Shown here: piece after piece, positions 10,052 through 17,851 of the stretch
Numbering within the stretch: position 1 is the stretch's first letter
Layout of the letters: each line of letters starts with the position of its first letter
DNA from: Pseudoalteromonas byunsanensis
Lineage (GTDB): Bacteria > Pseudomonadota > Gammaproteobacteria > Enterobacterales > Alteromonadaceae
Assembly (NCBI RefSeq): GCF_001854475.1
Contig: NZ_MNAN01000026.1
Location: 124,001-188,000, forward strand
Reading direction: 5' to 3'
DNA: 64,000 bases
Position numbers and translations under genes: made by a program
The notes under the pieces: generated by a model
What the model was told of the DNA's origin: nothing
The model's database searches: none
Seen by the model: only the letters and a program-made list of their open reading frames with translations

Positions 10052-10462
10052 GTGATGAAAAATTTAATTTATATAGCATTTATGCTGCTTTGCGCTCAGT
10101 CGTATGCAGGTGTGGCTGTGATTGTTCACCCAAGTAACTCGAGTTCATTTGACGATTCGGTGATAAATCGTATCTTTACCGGTAAAGAAAAGTCCTTTAG
10201 TAATGGCAGCAAGGCTATCCCAATTGGCCAAGATGCGGGTAACCCAGTTACAGAAGAGTTCAACACCAAAGTATTGAACAAATCTTCAGCACAACTAAAA
10301 GCTTATTGGTCAAAACTAATCTTTACAGGAAAAGGCACTCCTCCAAAAGAGGCAGCGAATGACGCTGAAGTGATACAAAGTGTATCAACCAACCCAGACA
10401 CAATCGGGTTTATCTCATCCGGTTCCGTAACAGGCGATGTTAAAGTAATAAAAGAGTTTTAG
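10052..10462 (+). CDS. Small PstS-like periplasmic binding protein
   Basis: A 136-residue secreted protein with a signal peptide ending at SYA. It belongs to the shortened phosphate ABC-transporter substrate-binding family: VAVIVHPSNSSSFDDS, the RIFTGKEKSF segment, PIGQDAGNPVTEEF and the end segment DTIGFISSGSV. It corresponds to only about half of a full PstS. No permease or ATPase gene is adjacent, so a transport role is doubtful, and a sensory role with the divergent chemoreceptor is possible. It forms an operon with the upstream porin. Confidence 0.75.
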   Translation: MMKNLIYIAFMLLCAQSYAGVAVIVHPSNSSSFDDSVINRIFTGKEKSFSNGSKAIPIGQDAGNPVTEEFNTKVLNKSSAQLKAYWSKLIFTGKGTPPKEAANDAEVIQSVSTNPDTIGFISSGSVTGDVKVIKEF

Positions 10463-10480
10463 AAACTAATTTAGCCTCAT

Positions 10481-10509
10481 AAAAAACTCGCTCAATTGGG
10501 CGAGTTTTT
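10481..10509 (+). terminator. Rho-independent terminator of the porin operon
   Basis: The stem AAAAACTCGC pairs with GCGAGTTTTT and ends in a T-run, 18 bases after the stop codon. Confidence 0.85.
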
Positions 10510-10694
10510 GTTTTGTGGGAATCATAATTTTACTCAGATAAAACGACATCGTAACTAAAGTGATTACGTGACACCTGAAACTTGAATATTCTTTGGCAAT
10601 CCTCTCAAGCATAAAAATAACCCTTTATACCTATTTATTTAGAATTTAATCATCATTAAAGTTTACATTTTAGAAGTGAAAGAGAATAGGTTTA

Positions 10695-11054
10695 ATGTTT
10701 GATCAACATAAATGGCCGTATTTGGCTATGCTCGTAGGCGTTTCTATGAGTGCTTTTTTGCTGTCAAAGGTTTTATTCAAAACACAGCATCAAGAAGTAA
10801 AGCTCACATCTATTTATGGTGATGTATATATTTTTAGTCTGGTTCAGCCCAAAGGTATCAACCTTTACGCCAAAGAGTCATGCGCAATGACAAAAAAAGC
10901 AGACTGGAGATTTCTAAACGCACACAAAGACACAGTATACAAGGCCGAAGTTAGATTCCGACTAGGAGACAACGCTTGGAATTACTGTGCTTTAACACAA
11001 GAATCTGAGAGAAGCTTCAAGCAAGCAATAGACTCGTTCTTTCGCGCAGGTTGA
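10695..11054 (+). CDS. Hypothetical membrane-anchored protein
   Basis: The 119-residue product is of no recognised family. It has one N-terminal membrane segment (WPYLAMLVGVSMSAFLLSKV) and a soluble part with two cysteines (SCAMTK and YCALTQ) that could form a disulfide outside the cytoplasm. The coding frame is supported by an AGG-containing ribosome-binding region just before the ATG and by the shared terminator immediately after it. It may be a small envelope protein. Confidence 0.6.
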   Translation: MFDQHKWPYLAMLVGVSMSAFLLSKVLFKTQHQEVKLTSIYGDVYIFSLVQPKGINLYAKESCAMTKKADWRFLNAHKDTVYKAEVRFRLGDNAWNYCALTQESERSFKQAIDSFFRAG

Positions 11055-11065
11055 ACTGTACCGAA

Positions 11066-11096
11066 GAGATAAAAGCCACTTAGTGGCTTTTATCTC
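11066..11096. terminator. Bidirectional terminator between convergent genes
   Basis: A nearly perfect palindrome with 15-base arms (GAGATAAAAGCCACT and its complement) lies 11 bases after the plus-strand gene and 38 bases beyond the end of the minus-strand gene. It offers T-rich stretches on both strands. Confidence 0.75.
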
Positions 11097-11134
11097 GTTA
11101 ATTATTATAACTATGTTAGCCAGCGTGCTTTACA

Positions 11135-12085
11135 TTAAGGCCCAGGCTGTAAGATTGTGCAAAACTGATCAGGACTCGGTGCACAAGAACCTCGTGCGGT
11201 AAACCTATGGCTGAAAAAGAATACATCTCTTTCATCAATTGAGCGTCTAACTTTCAAAAAGCCGCTAACGTGTGCTCTCTTATCAAACTGATTGCCGAAG
11301 TTGATGGTCAGTTTTTTGTTTGATTGATCTCCCCATGTGTGGGTTGACGACCAATCGTATTGAAGATAACTATTGTTTAATATATGCGGGGTCCACGTGT
11401 AATCTACCTCGGGAAAAACGCTCTCATATCGACTGATTGAGGTAATAACAGGCGCATTGATGCCACGACGATTATATGCATATGATGTAATTGCATTATT
11501 GAACGAGCTTCCTTGGTGCCCTTCGCTTGGAATATATCGACTTAACATTTCGTATTCTTCATAAGCAGTAGGAGGGCGACTAACAATTGATTTGAACTTA
11601 CTTGCAATGTGGTTTAACAGCCCTTCGTCAATGTATCCTTGGTGCTCAGGTGTTGCAACGCACTGGTCAGCAGCCATTTTGCTATTAACACCTTTGACAT
11701 GCTGTAGCATTTCATTTTGTCTGGCTAAATATAGTTCTTTACCACTACTGCGCACAAATGCCATAGCTAGTTCTACAACAGGCAAACAGGCCCCCATTGT
11801 CAACGGGTTATCTAGACAGTCTTTTCGTAAATCTCTTTTGAGACGTCTATCTGCCGCACCTCTATCGGAGCCAAGAGTATTGTAAGCTCTATCATGTTTA
11901 TTACAGCTGCTGTGCATATCACCTATGAACTTATTTATTTTTCTGTTCAGTGATGGATCATTTTTGAAAATGGTGCACTTGTCAGTGACAACAGTTTTGG
12001 TATTACATACTTTTGCAAAAGCAGAACTTGTAAAGCCTACGCCCAAAGCGAACGTAATACATGATGAGATTATCGTTTTTTTCAT
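11135..12085 (-). CDS. Secreted phospholipase A2-like protein
   Basis: The 316-residue protein has a clear signal peptide ending at AFA. Residues about 58-90 carry a phospholipase A2-like core: SSCNKHDRAYNTLGSDRGAA then RLKRDLRKDC. The histidine-aspartate pair (His64, Asp65) matches the catalytic HD of prokaryotic and secreted PLA2 enzymes, and the following RD..C helix fits the family. Some usual cysteines are missing, and the roughly 200-residue C-terminal part is unlike a minimal PLA2. It is monocistronic and convergent with the preceding gene. A lipolytic or toxin-like role is inference. Confidence 0.6.
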   Translation of the reverse strand: MKKTIISSCITFALGVGFTSSAFAKVCNTKTVVTDKCTIFKNDPSLNRKINKFIGDMHSSCNKHDRAYNTLGSDRGAADRRLKRDLRKDCLDNPLTMGACLPVVELAMAFVRSSGKELYLARQNEMLQHVKGVNSKMAADQCVATPEHQGYIDEGLLNHIASKFKSIVSRPPTAYEEYEMLSRYIPSEGHQGSSFNNAITSYAYNRRGINAPVITSISRYESVFPEVDYTWTPHILNNSYLQYDWSSTHTWGDQSNKKLTINFGNQFDKRAHVSGFLKVRRSIDERDVFFFSHRFTARGSCAPSPDQFCTILQPGP

Positions 12086-12301
12086 TATTCACATCCTTGA
12101 CGTGTATTTATATTGGGTACTTAATAATAAGTATATTCTACCCCTTGTCAATAACAAAAGTTAACAGAATGGGTTTTAAATGTTTCTTTTAGATTGTTTT
12201 AACCAGTGTGGTTTTTGATGTTTTAGTCTATATATTCTGCCAAATGTACTCAATCACGTGATTAGATTTGGGTATCTAGCCTATAAAGTGATATCAATGT
12301 G

Positions 12302-12320
12302 TATTCTATTTGATAGAATA
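12302..12320. promoter_or_regulatory. Inverted repeat upstream of the AraC-type gene
   Basis: TATTCTAT and ATAGAATA form perfect 8-bp arms around TTG, 47 bases before the start codon of the AraC-family gene. It could be an operator or part of the promoter. No regulator is assigned. Confidence 0.35.
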
Positions 12321-12367
12321 TGATCCAAAGTTTCTCTAAAATTCATTAACTTATACTTCGAGACTAT

Positions 12368-13405
12368 ATGACCATCGTGCTAACAAATTTGCAAATCATT
12401 GACCTTTTCCTTAGGTTCACCACTGTTGGTCTGCTCATTTCGTTGCTTATCTGGTTAAGCAATAAAAAGCACACGAGGGAAAATGTGTCATATTTAGCCC
12501 TGAACTGCTGCTTTATTGGCTATATACTGCTTAGCGCACCAATTGAAAATAGCCATTATGGTGGTATAAGAAACGTTTTGCTATTTCTAACTGATATCAC
12601 ACCATACGTCATTTTTTGGGTGACATTAGTACAGCTAAACGATCGCTTTACACTTATTAGTGTTTCTAAATGGTTGATGTATCCTGCTTTACTGTGGTTT
12701 TTATTATTAGCTTACAATTTTTTAGTTCTCGCCGGAGATGAACCACTTCATCAAATAAATCATGGAGTTGCCATTGCAGTGTTGTTGATATCTTGCTATT
12801 TGGCTGTACGTGAGTTTTTTGACGATCTTAATAATCAAAGACGCAATATACGTCTGTTAATCATCATACTGTGCTCAATGTATATGATAGGTTTGGTTAC
12901 CTTTGAATTAATGTCATCAGCGATGAGGAACACTTGGCAGTTTAGCTTGATTAACGCCATGCTAATTTTCTTTATAACATTACTCATAACCGTGCGAACA
13001 TTAGTAATTGATGACAGGTCAAACTTATCGGATGCACGTACAAGCAAGCGGCTTCTGTGTGAGGAAAACCCAAAATTAGCAGAACTGAATCATTTAATGC
13101 AGCAAGGAATATTTCTGAACTCAGAGCTAACCATTGGCAAGCTCGCTGAGGAACTAACGATACCACCGCACCAACTTAGACAGTTGATCAATCAGGAGTT
13201 GGGATTTAACAATTTCTCGCACTACTTAAATAGCTACCGAATTCCTTGGGTATGTGAACAACTCAAAGACCCTACAAAAAACAAGATTCCAGTTTTAACA
13301 CTCGCTTTAGAAGCTGGGTATGGCTCAATCGCTCCATTTAACCGAGCCTTTAAAACACTAAAAGGGCAGACACCCACACAATATCGTGATCAATTTCAAA
13401 AATGA
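12368..13405 (+). CDS. Membrane-bound AraC-family transcriptional regulator
   Basis: A 345-residue protein. About the first 215 residues form roughly seven hydrophobic membrane segments. The last 100 residues carry the two helix-turn-helix motifs of the AraC family, including LTIGKLAEELTIPPHQLRQL, FNNFSHYLNSYRI and the terminal GYGSIAPFNRAFKTLKGQTP. Such fusions probably sense a membrane or extracytoplasmic signal. The serine hydrolase starts 75 bases downstream and is a plausible target or operon partner. The signal is unknown. Confidence 0.85.
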   Translation: MTIVLTNLQIIDLFLRFTTVGLLISLLIWLSNKKHTRENVSYLALNCCFIGYILLSAPIENSHYGGIRNVLLFLTDITPYVIFWVTLVQLNDRFTLISVSKWLMYPALLWFLLLAYNFLVLAGDEPLHQINHGVAIAVLLISCYLAVREFFDDLNNQRRNIRLLIIILCSMYMIGLVTFELMSSAMRNTWQFSLINAMLIFFITLLITVRTLVIDDRSNLSDARTSKRLLCEENPKLAELNHLMQQGIFLNSELTIGKLAEELTIPPHQLRQLINQELGFNNFSHYLNSYRIPWVCEQLKDPTKNKIPVLTLALEAGYGSIAPFNRAFKTLKGQTPTQYRDQFQK

Positions 13406-13480
13406 TCAGTATTTTTCTAAATCGATAAGCTTTTTTACTAAAAAACATACCTAATAACGTTTTGTTTTTATTAGGAAGTT

Positions 13481-14734
13481 ATGATGCAGAAAATTTTATT
13501 AGTAGTAATTACAGCATGTTTGGCGGCGGGCTATTTGTTGACGCCGATTTATCAAGGACTTGCTTACAAAGGCAAGTTACCATTATTTGGCTTTGATTAT
13601 GTTTCTTGGCCAAGCGAACAACCCAGTACAAGCATCGTCCATGAAGAAAAATACAAACAAGCAGCGCAACGCTCTATAACTGCACTTAGAAAACAACAAG
13701 CCGAAATATTTGCGCCAGGTTACACAGCAGCTGTGGCGATTGATGAAAAATTAGTTTGGACTGGCAGTGTGGGCTGGGCGGATATCACCAAGCGCAGTGT
13801 GATGACCGAAGACTCTCAATTACGCATCGGCAGTACGTCAAAAGCGCTTACTGCAACTGGGCTTGCGCGACTAGTTGCGAATAACGAATTTGATTTGGAC
13901 GAAAAGCTCGAGGAGTATTTAAAACCTCTACCTAACTGTTACTGGGCTGATATCACGGCGCGACAATTGATATCTCATATGGCGGGTATTCCTCATTATA
14001 AAGAAAACACCGAATTTATGGGAATGTTAGCAACGGTCAGTGGGAAAAATTATTACCCAGATCCACTTAATGCAATCACGCTATTTGATCAGAGCGAGAC
14101 CTTATTTTCCCCTGGTGAAAAGTTTAGTTATTCAAGCCTTGGGTTTGTGCTACTAAGCGCTGCGATGCAAAAGAAAACACATAAAACCTATCAGACAATT
14201 ATATCCGATATGGTGTTAAAGCCGCTGGCGATGGATGACACTTATGCGCCCACACCTAGAACACATAATATCAACTTAGCCACATTTTATTGGCAAAACT
14301 CAAGTGAACCTAATGAGTTAAAGCCTTGGTATGATGTAGACCTAAGCCATCGCTTAGCCGGAGGAGGGTGGGTTTCAACCTCAAAAGATTTAGCAAAATT
14401 AGGGCAGGGTTTTATGAAAGATGATTTTATACAACCTACAGTTAGGAAAATATTTTGGACACCACAAGCTTTAAACAATGGCGAGATTAACGCGCAAAAG
14501 TATGGTTTAGGTTGGCGTATTCATAGCCTAGATTTAGGTGCAGGGTTTACGCCCACTGAGTATATGCACCATGGCGGTGTATCTGCTGGTGCGCAAAGTT
14601 TTTTAATGGTTGTACCAAAGTACAAACTCTCAATTGCCGTTAACGCAAACGTCAGAACGAAAGTTTTTTGGGATTTTGGTAAAGTCGCACATGAATTAGC
14701 GAGGGTATTTATTAGAGAGATTGAGCAAAGATAG
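13481..14734 (+). CDS. Serine hydrolase of the beta-lactamase/PBP4* family
   Basis: A 417-residue exported or membrane-anchored enzyme: a hydrophobic N-terminus of about 20 residues is followed by a class C beta-lactamase-like fold. The active-site motif SxxK is STSK at residues about 118-121. The second motif is YSS (about residue 217), and the third is HHGG (about residue 363) in place of KTG, as in esterase and peptidase members. A true beta-lactamase is therefore not indicated. It may act on D-amino-acid peptides or esters. It lies downstream of the AraC regulator. Confidence 0.8.
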   Translation: MMQKILLVVITACLAAGYLLTPIYQGLAYKGKLPLFGFDYVSWPSEQPSTSIVHEEKYKQAAQRSITALRKQQAEIFAPGYTAAVAIDEKLVWTGSVGWADITKRSVMTEDSQLRIGSTSKALTATGLARLVANNEFDLDEKLEEYLKPLPNCYWADITARQLISHMAGIPHYKENTEFMGMLATVSGKNYYPDPLNAITLFDQSETLFSPGEKFSYSSLGFVLLSAAMQKKTHKTYQTIISDMVLKPLAMDDTYAPTPRTHNINLATFYWQNSSEPNELKPWYDVDLSHRLAGGGWVSTSKDLAKLGQGFMKDDFIQPTVRKIFWTPQALNNGEINAQKYGLGWRIHSLDLGAGFTPTEYMHHGGVSAGAQSFLMVVPKYKLSIAVNANVRTKVFWDFGKVAHELARVFIREIEQR

Positions 14735-14778
14735 CGTTTTCTTTACACTTAAGTAAAGGACTCAAAGGTGGTAGCCAT

Positions 14779-15183
14779 ATGTTCAAGTTTTTTAAAAAGA
14801 AGCCCAACAAACAGTATAAGTTATCAGAGTTTGCCTTTCGTCGTATTCACAATGACCAAGTACAGGTTTATCACAAAGGCAACAACAAGTGGATGGCTTG
14901 GTATGAAATTGTAGGGGACGTATTTGACGCTTCAGATGAGCTTGTTAGCGAAATGGACTTGCATCATGCGCTAATTGATAGAACTAGAATTGGTACGCTC
15001 GATAATACCCGCGCTGCTTTAAAACGCACACCGTATAAGAGCCCTGACGCTTCATGCTATAACGGGTTTGAATCTTTTGTAGCGGATCACGTATCAGACA
15101 GTAGCTCGAGCGTCTCGGCTGAATGTGATGGAGATGCAAGTCATTCAAGCTCAAATAGCGCCGATAGCTCTAGCTTTGATTAA
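14779..15183 (+). CDS. Hypothetical protein with serine-rich tail
   Basis: A 134-residue protein with no recognised domain. A lysine-rich start (FKFFKKKPNKQYK) is followed by a compact, aromatic central part. The final 35 residues are very rich in Ser and Asp (SDSSSSVSAE, SHSSSNSADSSSFD) and probably disordered. No signal peptide or membrane segment is seen. It starts 44 bases after the serine hydrolase and may be read through from it. Confidence 0.55.
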   Translation: MFKFFKKKPNKQYKLSEFAFRRIHNDQVQVYHKGNNKWMAWYEIVGDVFDASDELVSEMDLHHALIDRTRIGTLDNTRAALKRTPYKSPDASCYNGFESFVADHVSDSSSSVSAECDGDASHSSSNSADSSSFD

Positions 15184-15612
15184 TACATCTGTTTATCTAA
15201 AAAGCAGCTACACAAAAGTACGGCTATGAAATAGTAAAAGAAATTCGATAGCATTAACTAAAAGTGCACTGGTGGCTATCGAGCACCTAGTAATGATAAT
15301 GCAATTTGCACAAGCTGATACTTTCGTTATTTTATAAACGAAGGTAAGTTTAATAAATGCAAAATATCGTAAATAAACAAGCACATCTGATAGGATACCA
15401 AGCTCATTTATGTAATTTAACATAATATAAATTATGGGTAGTTAGATCTTTAATTATTCCCCATGCTTTGTTCCAATCCACTCTATGTTTTAAAATGTCC
15501 AATACTAGACGGTATCGGACATTTTGGGTTTTTCTACGTATTCTTGTGATTATAGGCCCAAAGTTATTGAGCTTGCTGTGCTGATGACTTAGTATGTTTT
15601 CAGACAAACAAT
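15184..15612. other. Intergenic stretch without a convincing gene
   Basis: The 429 bases are AT-rich with many stops. A small minus-strand open frame (15404-15607, 67 codons) lacks a ribosome-binding site and recognisable homology. The segment presumably holds the promoter of the receiver-MoxR operon. Nothing else was identified. Confidence 0.5.
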
Positions 15613-16011
15613 ATGAAGTATCGTTATATGGAATTTGTAAAACCGCTGGAGCCGATATTGATTATCGACGACTCCAAAGAGATCCGAGATTATCTCAGCA
15701 ATATACTGATTGAGTTAGGTTTCGAAGAAATTTTTGAGTCTGAAAATTTTGAGTCTGCTAAAGCCTTGCTAATCGACAACCCGCCCAATGTTATCTTCTT
15801 GGATATCGAATTGCCCGACACAGATGGCACCCAAATACTAGAGTTTATAAATGACCATTACCCAAATACACATGTCATTATGTGCTCTGGCCACAACAGC
15901 CTCGAAAACGTTCAAAACACTTGGGAACTTGGCGCTAAAGGTTTTATCGCAAAGCCCTTCAATGCTAAAAAAGTTGATACGGTACTAAAGCGCATAGAAA
16001 TGATTGCATGA
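15613..16011 (+). CDS. Stand-alone response-regulator receiver (CheY-like)
   Basis: A 132-residue single receiver domain without an output domain. The acidic pair lies in LIIDDSKEI (Asp19, Asp20), the phospho-acceptor in IFLDIELPDTDG (Asp64), and the conserved lysine in FIAKPF. A second possible ATG is at 15628. Its stop codon overlaps the ATG of the MoxR gene in ATGA, so the two are translationally coupled. No histidine kinase lies nearby. It may relay a signal to the MoxR/DUF58/transglutaminase module. Confidence 0.85.
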   Translation: MKYRYMEFVKPLEPILIIDDSKEIRDYLSNILIELGFEEIFESENFESAKALLIDNPPNVIFLDIELPDTDGTQILEFINDHYPNTHVIMCSGHNSLENVQNTWELGAKGFIAKPFNAKKVDTVLKRIEMIA

Positions 16012-16913
16012 GTCATCCGATAAAAAAAATTACACATCAACTTTCGCATATTATTTTTGGAAAAGAACAGCAAATTAAATTGGCAGTATGTTGTTTACTT
16101 TGTCGCGGTCACTTATTGATCGAAGACTTACCAGGTATGGGTAAAACTACCTTGTCTCACGGCCTAGCTGATGTGCTAGGTCTTAGTTACCAGCGTGTTC
16201 AGTTCACCAGTGATTTACTGCCCGCTGACGTGATTGGTTCAGCCATTTTTAATAGCACTGAACACAAGTTTACGTTTCATGCTGGGCCTGTTTTTAGCCA
16301 AGTACTACTTGGGGATGAAATAAACCGTGCCAGTCCAAAAACTCAAAGTGCCTTGTTAGAGGCTATGGAAGAGCGGCAAGTGACAGTAGATGGTGTCAGC
16401 CATCCACTGCCAGAGCCGTTTTTTGTGATTGCTACACAAAACCCAATACATCAGTCAGGTACTCACCCCCTACCCGAGTCTCAACTAGACCGCTTCTTTA
16501 TGCGTATTAGCTTAGGCTATCCAAGCGAAGATGCTGAGCGAAAGTTGATTTTAGGAAGCAAGCAAAATCAACGATTAGAAGTAAGTAAAGTAATTGATAT
16601 TGAAGAATTATTTAGTCTTCAAACACAGGCAAAAAATGTCACATTGGCTGAGAGTGTACTTGATTATATTCTTGCATTGGTAAAATACACGCGACACTCT
16701 GGATTATTTACTGACCCACTTTCACCGCGTGCAAGCATTGCATTGGGCCGTGCTGCCAGAACATGGGCACTGATGGATGAAAGAGATTTTGCAACACAAG
16801 ACGATGTCCAAGCCGTATTTGGTAGTATTGCCGCACATAGGCTCAATATTCCGTGTCATTTGCAAGAGCAAGCAATATCGGACATTTTAAACGAAGTGGT
16901 GATCCCGCTTTGA
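16008..16913 (+). CDS. MoxR-type AAA+ ATPase
   Basis: A 301-residue ATPase of the MoxR family, chaperone-like machines that work with partners of the DUF58 or VWA type. The Walker A motif is PGMGKTT (residues about 42-48), Walker B is LLGDEINRA (about residues 99-107), and sensor 1 is FVIATQNPIHQSGTHPLPES. The C-terminal lid SPRASIALGRAARTWALM is typical. It overlaps the receiver gene by four bases, and the downstream DUF58 gene begins at its stop codon, showing a tightly packed operon. Confidence 0.92.
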   Translation: MSHPIKKITHQLSHIIFGKEQQIKLAVCCLLCRGHLLIEDLPGMGKTTLSHGLADVLGLSYQRVQFTSDLLPADVIGSAIFNSTEHKFTFHAGPVFSQVLLGDEINRASPKTQSALLEAMEERQVTVDGVSHPLPEPFFVIATQNPIHQSGTHPLPESQLDRFFMRISLGYPSEDAERKLILGSKQNQRLEVSKVIDIEELFSLQTQAKNVTLAESVLDYILALVKYTRHSGLFTDPLSPRASIALGRAARTWALMDERDFATQDDVQAVFGSIAAHRLNIPCHLQEQAISDILNEVVIPL

Positions 16914-17851
16914 GCGAAGGATATATAAGCCATTTTCTTTCTCGTGTGATCCGTAAAAAGCATGAAGGCGATCGGATCACGCTCAAACACAATACAATCT
17001 ACGTTATTCCATCAACAACCGGTTTGGGTTTTGTTTCTGTCAGTGCCTTGAATTTTGTACTTGGTATTAATTATCAAAATAATCTGCTGCTTGGTGTTGC
17101 CTATTTGATGATCATATTATTGGTCGTATCTATTATTTATGGTTATTTGAATATGAGTGGAGCTCAAATTAGGTTGGTTTCCATACAATCTGCACATCGC
17201 TCTACCCCACCTACGGCAACTTTTGAACTAAATACCAAAGCAAGGCTACAACAACTATCAATTGAACATAATCATATAAAGCAACAAATTACCTTACCTG
17301 TCGTGGAAGCTTCCGAGTTGTTCAGTATAGAATTTGAGTTCCCTAGAGGTAAACATTCTTTAGGTCGCTTTAAATTTATAAGCCACTTTCCTTTTGGTTT
17401 AGTCTCCGTATGGAGTTACCTGTACTGTAACAAATGTATATACGCGTACCCTGATCCTGTTGTGGATAAAAGTAATAGACAGGAATTTGAAAGTCATAAT
17501 AGAGAGGCTCAATTAGTACACTCCTCATCACATTTAAGCGATGAGTTTAAGCAGCTAGTGCCTTATCAGTCAGGCACGAATATGCATCGTATTTCTTGGC
17601 GACACTTCGCCAAAACACAGCAACTTTTGGTAAAAGACTATGAAGGAGAAACGGGAGCACGCACGTTAGGTTTTGATTTTGATACCCTTGAAGGGAATGT
17701 TGAAGAACGCCTTGAAAAGTTATGTTATCTCGTGCTCCAAGCCCATCAAAATAACCTTTGTTATGCATTAAAATTAGGTCCTCGCTTGATAAAGGCGGCT
17801 CAAGGAGAGCAGCATAAAGTAACCTGCTTGGAGGCGCTCAGTGATTACTAA
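16910..17851 (+). CDS. DUF58-domain protein, partner of MoxR
   Basis: This protein of about 314 residues has two adjacent membrane segments near its start (FVSVSALNFVLGINYQNNLL and LMIILLVVSIIYGYL), followed by a beta-rich region and the DUF58 core with YQSGTNMHRISWRHFAKTQ. DUF58 proteins accompany MoxR ATPases and transglutaminase-like proteins, function unsettled. The start is uncertain: TTG at 16910 overlaps the MoxR stop, while a GTG at 16853 would give a 61-base overlap. I prefer 16910. Its end overlaps the next gene by 11 bases. Confidence 0.85.
   Translation: MSEGYISHFLSRVIRKKHEGDRITLKHNTIYVIPSTTGLGFVSVSALNFVLGINYQNNLLLGVAYLMIILLVVSIIYGYLNMSGAQIRLVSIQSAHRSTPPTATFELNTKARLQQLSIEHNHIKQQITLPVVEASELFSIEFEFPRGKHSLGRFKFISHFPFGLVSVWSYLYCNKCIYAYPDPVVDKSNRQEFESHNREAQLVHSSSHLSDEFKQLVPYQSGTNMHRISWRHFAKTQQLLVKDYEGETGARTLGFDFDTLEGNVEERLEKLCYLVLQAHQNNLCYALKLGPRLIKAAQGEQHKVTCLEALSDY

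Noticed and set aside
13481..14734. Class C beta-lactamase (antibiotic resistance)
   Set aside because: The SxxK motif is present, but the third motif is HHGG rather than KTG and the second is YSS rather than YxN, so a PBP4*/esterase-type hydrolase is more likely.
15404..15607. A 67-codon minus-strand frame that might be a transposase remnant
   Set aside because: No recognisable transposase motif, no terminal repeats nearby and no ribosome-binding site. It lies where the promoter of the next operon is expected.
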